From Alphaproteobacteria bacterium (GTDB lineage: Bacteria; Pseudomonadota; Alphaproteobacteria; Sphingomonadales; Sphingomonadaceae), in NCBI GenBank assembly GCA_028293005.1, contig JAQGLH010000392.1:1-9233 (forward strand): DNA of 9,233 nucleotides. Direction: 5' to 3'. How positions within the stretch are numbered: the stretch's first letter is position 1; the number at the start of each line of letters is the position of its first letter. Under the pieces are notes generated by a model, which was not told where the DNA came from, made no database searches, and saw nothing but the letters and a program-made list of their open reading frames with translations. Positions 6,495 to 9,233 of this stretch are shown in pieces. A program made the translations under genes and the position numbers.

Positions 6495-6583
6495 TTTGCG
6501 TCGGTCGGCGGGTGACCAAGCGAGCGGGTTCTGGATGGGTAACCGGGGCCCATTGATGTGACCAACGATGAGGAACAACTGCA

Positions 6584-7003
6584 ATGGACATGCGCAGACC
6601 CGTGCGGACCGCTTTATCCGCCGCGCTGATCGCCGTTGGCGGCACGAGTTTCGCTGCCACCGGGACCGCTAGCGTCGACCAAGCCTTCAAATATCCGATC
6701 GCCAACATCCCCGGCAAAAGCATCTCCGCCTTCGTCGTCACCTACAAACCGGGAGGCAAGTCGCACCCGCACTCGCACTCGCATTCCGCTTTCGTCACCG
6801 CCTATGTCCTGCTCGGCGCGGTACGCACCCAAGTCGACCGCGGTGCGGTCAAAATCTATCATGCCGGGGAGAGCTGGACCGAGAACCCGGGCGCGCACCA
6901 CGATCTGAGCGAGAACGCCAGCACCACCCGGCCGGCCAAAGTGCTTGCCATCTTCGTTGCCGATAGCGACGACACCAATCTCACGACGATGGACAAGAAT
7001 TGA
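6584..7003 (+). CDS. Exported small cupin-domain protein
   Basis: A 139-residue protein with a Sec-type signal peptide at about 1-25 (MRRPVRTALSAALIAVGGTSFA, cleavage near FAA), then a single cupin barrel. The first cupin motif contains GGKSHPHSHSHSAFVTAYVLLG (58-78) with four alternating His (61, 63, 65, 67). The second is around GESWTENPGAHHDLSENAS (95-113) with E96, H105 and H106. These can supply the usual 3-His/1-Glu metal site, so a periplasmic metal-binding cupin is likely, but no reaction can be assigned. The closest general type is the one-domain cupins with a 'PG..H.H.H...YVL.G' pattern. ATG 6584 is preceded by GAGGA about 9 bases upstream. The end ...MDKN* is clean. It is the last gene of high-GC composition before the low-GC islet. 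Confidence 0.88.
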   Translation: MDMRRPVRTALSAALIAVGGTSFAATGTASVDQAFKYPIANIPGKSISAFVVTYKPGGKSHPHSHSHSAFVTAYVLLGAVRTQVDRGAVKIYHAGESWTENPGAHHDLSENASTTRPAKVLAIFVADSDDTNLTTMDKN

Positions 7004-7089
7004 GCGCCGCCTTCCGTGTTGCTCGTTCCGGCTTGGATGTGACGCCGGGGCTCGATCGGAAGGCCTGATTCAAGCTGCTCGCGCAGCCC

Positions 7090-7174
7090 GATCCCGTTCG
7101 AGCGCGCCGCTATCGCCCACCTCGCTGCCGGCGGGAGACGTGGGTGCGTGGCTGAAACCAGCGGATTGCAAACG
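7090..7174 (+). pseudogene. Decayed duplicate of tRNA-Ser promoter and 5' half
   Basis: Bases 7134-7174 match the tRNA-Ser at 9111-9152 in 39 of 42 aligned columns: acceptor 5' strand GGAGACG, the D arm, the anticodon stem 5' strand and most of the anticodon loop. The differences are A to C in the D loop, T to A, and one missing T, which destroys the GCT anticodon. No variable arm, T arm or acceptor 3' strand follows. Weaker similarity continues upstream: GATCC at 7090 and CTAT at 7110-7113 correspond to the -35 and -10 parts of the intact promoter (19 of 28 positions match), and the GATCC-to-tRNA distance is 44 here against 45 in the intact copy. It is therefore a truncated copy of the whole locus rather than a chance tRNA-like sequence. 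Confidence 0.85.
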
Positions 7175-7176
7175 TC

Positions 7177-7431
7177 GACGCCTATCGACTTTAAACGGAT
7201 TTGTTGGCCCATGATGGCTGATATGATCGTCCACGCCATCTTCACTCTTCGCGAAATCCCGTACGAACCTTCCAAATAGAACCGAGGGGGAGGACGCTGG
7301 CTCAAGGAACTAGGATTGCTCGTGTCCTGAATATCAGGCTGCGTCGATAGTGGGTAATTAGCGCCCGACGCGACCGCAAGGACGAAGACCCCAAGCGACA
7401 GTTTGAAGGTCACGTCGAGAATGTGGATCAA
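7177..7431 (-). pseudogene. Possible truncated gene for an exported protein
   Basis: A minus-strand frame starts with TTG at 7431 in a TTGA overlap with the stop of the secreted-protein gene at 7428-7811, the kind of junction seen in coupled genes. Its N-terminus looks like a signal peptide (MIHILDVTFKLSLGVFVLAV then ASGA), and 18 of its first 23 codons end in G or C. Codon bias then weakens, and after about 85 codons the frame runs into the tRNA-Ser fragment and on antisense through the cupin gene, so any real coding part stops near 7177. A GTG at the seventh codon is an alternative start. There is no good Shine-Dalgarno. It may be the remnant of a third secreted-protein gene cut at the islet edge, or a coincidence. 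Confidence 0.25.
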
Positions 7432-7811
7432 CGTTCGTATTTAGGGACGACCTTGCAGACTGCTTCGCCGTCGTCGAATCGCTTACCGTCACTCCCGGCT
7501 GCGGTTATCGTCATTCGCCCGGCCCTCCTATCGAACTCGTAGTGGCGTGACATGAATTCTTCGTCAAAGGTAATGCGGTCGGGCGTCATGATGACGTTTC
7601 GCTGCTCGGTGCTGTCGGGTGAGGTGCACCAGTGCCAGGTCACGGTCTTGGTGTCCCCATCGATCACCCAGTGCGACGGGCACATATCGGTATTGGGGTC
7701 CCTCGCGCATGCGAAGGCCACGGTTTCGGCCCGGGCGCCTGCGGGCATCGCCAATGCGGCTCCGAGAACGAGCGAGGCGTAGAGCGACGAAGATTTTATG
7801 TATTTCCGCAT
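7428..7811 (-). CDS. Small secreted four-cysteine protein, unrecognised
   Basis: A 127-residue protein with a clear Sec signal peptide (MRKYIK, hydrophobic core to about 24, cleavage after AGARA at 28). The mature part of about 99 residues has four Cys (C35, C44, C62, C119), enough for two disulfides in the periplasm or outside the cell, and aromatic-rich segments such as SHWVIDGDTKTVTWHWC (46-62). A beta-rich fold is plausible. I recognise no family. The ATG at 7811 is preceded by GAGGA about 9 bases upstream. It lies on the minus strand 243 bases downstream of another secreted four-Cys protein and may share its transcript or have its own promoter. Its stop overlaps a possible downstream signal-peptide-bearing frame at 7431. 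Confidence 0.78.
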   Translation of the reverse strand: MRKYIKSSSLYASLVLGAALAMPAGARAETVAFACARDPNTDMCPSHWVIDGDTKTVTWHWCTSPDSTEQRNVIMTPDRITFDEEFMSRHYEFDRRAGRMTITAAGSDGKRFDDGEAVCKVVPKYER

Positions 7812-8054
7812 GATTCAGATCCTCAGCCGCCTTTCGATGGGGCCTGGCTAGTCTTTATCCTGATGCGGGGACGCTTGCGCCAAGATTCAGCGGCCAAGTT
7901 GAGAAACTTCGACGTATGCATAGATAGCCGATGGATAAAGACGAGTAAGGCCACCGCATCAGATCGGATCGGCTCAGGAACCCGGGATCAGCAGGTCATC
8001 CGCGAAACCACGCCTCATGGGCGAATTCGTTTTACTCGCCTCGACGTCCTGTTC
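7812..8054. other. 243-base gap between the two secreted-protein genes with a 10-bp inverted repeat
   Basis: No gene is supported here. GTCTTTATCC at 7851-7860 and its exact complement GGATAAAGAC at 7933-7942 form a 10-bp inverted repeat separated by 72 bases. On the minus strand the proximal copy (GGATAAAG) lies about 40-50 bases before the 7811 start and could hold a -10-like GATAAA with TTGGCG 18 bases upstream. A promoter for the 7428-7811 gene is therefore possible but weak. Confidence 0.35.
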
Positions 8055-8627
8055 CTAGTTCGCCGCGACCGCCGGGCGGCGCAATGTGAACGGTTTTTCC
8101 GCCGTGAATTGACAGGTGTAATATTGTGTATCCCATACGCAGACCTGCAAGTGCGCGGTACGCCGGCTTTCGAAGACTTCCGCAAATGGTACTTTCAGCG
8201 TGAAGGTCGCACGGTGCTGCTTATCCTCCTGCCTCACCTCGACGCTGCCCATCGACGGATAGGCGTCACAATTAGAACTATAGCCAATTCCACTCGGGCT
8301 CTCCGGAGACGAAGACAGGATGTATTGGGCGCAGAAGGTGCCGTTCTGATCCCTCCCGAACGCGCGATCGGGGGTCGGGTGTACGGAAGACGGCTTGCCG
8401 GCACCATCGCCCCAGCTTCCGTTTTGATCGCCGTCGATGTTAACCAAGAATGACCATCCGGCTGGCAGCCGGGCGGAAAACTGGACCTCTTTCGCGGCGA
8501 AATCGTACGTGACTTCGATATTTCGCTCCGCATCGTGAAAGATTGTTCGCGCTCCGACCGCCGCGGCGTGCGCAGTCGCCGAAGACGCGAACGCCGCCGC
8601 ACAAATGACAATCAAATTGGATTTCAT
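8055..8627 (-). CDS. Secreted protein with EF-hand-like Asp/Asn loop, unrecognised
   Basis: A 190-residue exported protein. The signal peptide is at about 1-22 (MKSNLIVICAAAFASSATAH, cleavage around AHA-A), followed by a mature, probably beta-rich domain. NIDGDQNGSWGDG at 63-75 places D65, D67 and N69 like a calcium-binding DxDxNG loop, and GRDQNGTF at 91-98 partly repeats it. Such loops occur in many secreted carbohydrate-related or adhesive proteins. Four Cys (C99, C120, C163, C172) could form two disulfides. I cannot assign a family or function. The ATG at 8627 is preferred because it begins the signal peptide and has AAAGG 7 bases upstream; an ATG at 8666 would add 13 residues. A perfect TATAAT on the minus strand at 8771-8766 may be part of its promoter, implying a leader of about 130 bases. 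Confidence 0.8.
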   Translation of the reverse strand: MKSNLIVICAAAFASSATAHAAAVGARTIFHDAERNIEVTYDFAAKEVQFSARLPAGWSFLVNIDGDQNGSWGDGAGKPSSVHPTPDRAFGRDQNGTFCAQYILSSSPESPSGIGYSSNCDAYPSMGSVEVRQEDKQHRATFTLKVPFAEVFESRRTAHLQVCVWDTQYYTCQFTAEKPFTLRRPAVAAN

Positions 8628-8765
8628 CGCGGTACCTTTCGAAATCGACCGCAACTGCTCGGGCATTGCGATCCGTCTCCGGTTCAGGGCTTCGATCCAC
8701 GGCTGCGTCGGGGCTCATGTTTGGATCTCACCCGCAGTGACCATTCATCAAGGTCGCCGAAAGGC

Positions 8766-8771
8766 ATTATA
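8766..8771 (-). promoter_or_regulatory. Candidate -10 element for the 8055-8627 gene
   Basis: The minus strand has a perfect TATAAT here. The only good -35-like hexamer, TTGCAA, is 22 bases upstream, which is too far; hexamers at 16-18 bases are poor. It could be a real promoter relying on the -10, or a product of lower GC. It would give a 5' leader of about 130 bases. Confidence 0.3.
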
Positions 8772-8851
8772 CGATCCTGGCGAATTTAAGCGATTGCAAG
8801 CCATCACCAAGGTGGCGAACCGTGGCCCGGCGGAACGAGTGTCCGCTAAGC

Positions 8852-8983
8852 TCATCGGCTCGACACCGCTATTGTAGCCTTGGCGAGGCGGACCCTAGTT
8901 GCCGAGCACGAGCAAGGTGCCGACCGACCGCCAAAATCATCATACGATGGTATATTGCCTTCTATAATGGTCGGTTCGCTCAT
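8852..8983 (-). CDS. 43-residue small ORF behind a perfect Shine-Dalgarno
   Basis: ATG at 8983-8981 and TGA at 8854-8852. On the minus strand AGGAGG, fully complementary to the 16S 3' end, stands 7 bases before the ATG, the strongest ribosome binding site in the window. The peptide starts MSEPTIIEGNIPSYDDFGG, has a CSC pair at 24-26, and ends with a basic/hydrophobic stretch (RVRLAKATIAVSSR). The acidic N-terminal half followed by a short Cys/Ser-rich part resembles leader-core peptide organisation, but no modification enzyme is nearby. Three ATA codons and a low-GC third position in the first half are unlike the flanking chromosome. No convincing promoter is visible. It could be the cut 5' end of a lost gene. 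The opposite strand carries a competing GTG frame (8822-9067) with a weaker site. Confidence 0.4.
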   Translation of the reverse strand: MSEPTIIEGNIPSYDDFGGRSAPCSCSATRVRLAKATIAVSSR

Positions 8984-9063
8984 CTCTCAACCTCCTCAGA
9001 TTTTCCATCGTCGGGTCGATGCGATCCCTCTGCGAAGGCGCCTTTCTCAAGCCTGTTGCGAGG

Positions 9064-9092
9064 TTGATCCTCTCCTAGGCCCCGGCTATAGC
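9064..9092 (+). promoter_or_regulatory. Sigma-70-type promoter of tRNA-Ser
   Basis: TTGATC (9064-9069) and TATAGC (9087-9092) are separated by exactly 17 bases. Transcription would start about 9099, some 12 bases before the tRNA 5' end, with a GC-rich stretch between, as usual for stable RNA promoters. The corresponding region before the tRNA fragment at 7134 has lost the TTGATC/TATAGC quality. Confidence 0.75.
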
Positions 9093-9110
9093 CGCCCCTC
9101 GATGCCAGCC

Positions 9111-9203
9111 GGAGACGTGGGTGAGTGGCTGAAACCAGCGGTTTGCTAAACGGCCGTATGGGGATTACTCCTACCGAGGGTTCGAATCCCTCCGTCTCCG
9201 CCA
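9111..9203 (+). tRNA. tRNA-Ser, anticodon GCT, CCA encoded
   Basis: Class II tRNA reading AGC/AGT serine codons. The acceptor GGAGACG (9111-9117) pairs fully with CGTCTCC before discriminator G (9200) and encoded CCA (9201-9203). The anticodon loop is TTGCTAA. The T arm is GAGGG-TTCGAAT-CCCTC. The long variable arm of about 21 bases (CGTATGGGGATTACTCCTACC) can form a stem, as required for tRNA-Ser. Two oddities: the anticodon stem GCGGT/ACGGC has a central G-G mismatch, and the variable stem (GTATGGG/CTCCTAC) has one T-C mismatch or a bulge. The good promoter and intact acceptor and T arms argue that it is expressed. The 5' half and promoter are duplicated at 7090-7174. Confidence 0.92.
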
Positions 9204-9233
9204 TATGCCATTGAATCGATCGTGGACATGTGC

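Larger units (their letters stand above)
7090..9152. mobile_element. Putative low-GC islet framed by direct repeats of a tRNA-Ser 5' half
   Basis: The interval between the tRNA-Ser fragment and the intact tRNA-Ser differs from its surroundings. Sample lines have 31/60 (7201-7260) and 27/60 (8941-9000) G+C against 43/60 at 4201-4260. Gaps are long and its genes are unrecognised secreted proteins. The direct repeats at its ends share promoter, leader and tRNA 5' half. This suggests foreign DNA bounded by duplicated target, or a tandem duplication that later diverged. No integrase or transposase gene is present, so mobility is not shown. Confidence 0.45.

Noticed and set aside
7174..7192. GTCGA/TCGAC stem followed by TTT just after the tRNA fragment, as a terminator
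   Set aside because: Only five base pairs with a three-base T run; too weak to call.
7211..7279. 22-codon plus-strand ORF beginning ATGATG near 7211
   Set aside because: No Shine-Dalgarno, very short, no features beyond chance.
8822..9067. 81-residue GTG-started plus-strand frame in the islet
   Set aside because: Weak ribosome binding site, low-complexity Ser/Arg-rich translation, and opposite the better-supported frame at 8852-8983.
8980..9204. Minus-strand 74-residue frame starting MAETEGFEPSVGVIP
   Set aside because: It is the antisense of the tRNA-Ser gene; this peptide pattern is a known artefact of annotating across tRNA-Ser. Its stop overlapping the ATG at 8983 is coincidental.

Overview
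The window looks like chromosomal DNA of a high-GC alphaproteobacterium, most likely a sphingomonad. The reasons are strongly GC3-biased genes, a DUF1134/EipA-type periplasmic protein (an alphaproteobacterial family), an ArsR regulator of the SRPBCC-linked type, and a tRNA-Ser(GCT) of alphaproteobacterial appearance. The genus is inference; no rRNA or other decisive marker is present.

Layout. Positions 2-694 (+) hold the 3' part of a class I dihydroorotase gene (pyrC), cut by the window edge. Facing it is a minus-strand ArsR-family regulator gene (767-1135). A 28-codon leader ORF (1122-1208) overlaps the regulator start, and two related 20-bp palindromes (1209-1228 and 1255-1274) precede it; this looks like a compact autoregulated unit. 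Further right on the minus strand are a DUF1134/EipA-like periplasmic protein (1293-2030), a 57-residue DUF1328 membrane protein (2341-2514) and an AI-2E-family (PerM/UPF0118) permease (2581-3702).

A divergent intergenic region (3703-4060) separates these from plus-strand genes: a PAS-PAS-GGDEF-EAL cyclic-di-GMP signalling protein (4061-6205), an unlisted 43-residue single-span membrane protein starting with GTG (6300-6431), and a secreted small cupin (6584-7003).

From about 7180 to 9065 composition drops (31/60 G+C at 7201-7260 and 27/60 at 8941-9000, against 43/60 at 4201-4260) and coding density falls. This islet carries two unrecognised secreted proteins with four cysteines each (7428-7811 and 8055-8627, minus), a 43-codon ORF behind a perfect Shine-Dalgarno (8852-8983, minus), and a possible truncated third secreted gene (7177-7431, minus). 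It is bounded on the right by a tRNA-Ser(GCT) gene with a good promoter (9064-9203) and on the left by a decayed copy of the promoter and 5' half of the same tRNA (7090-7174). The islet is thus framed by direct repeats of a tRNA 5' half, although tRNA-targeted integration usually duplicates the 3' half. No integrase, transposase, CRISPR array or rRNA was seen.

I found no convincing large new system. The most unusual structures are the leader-ORF/dual-palindrome arrangement of the arsR gene and the tRNA-Ser-framed islet with its small secreted proteins.
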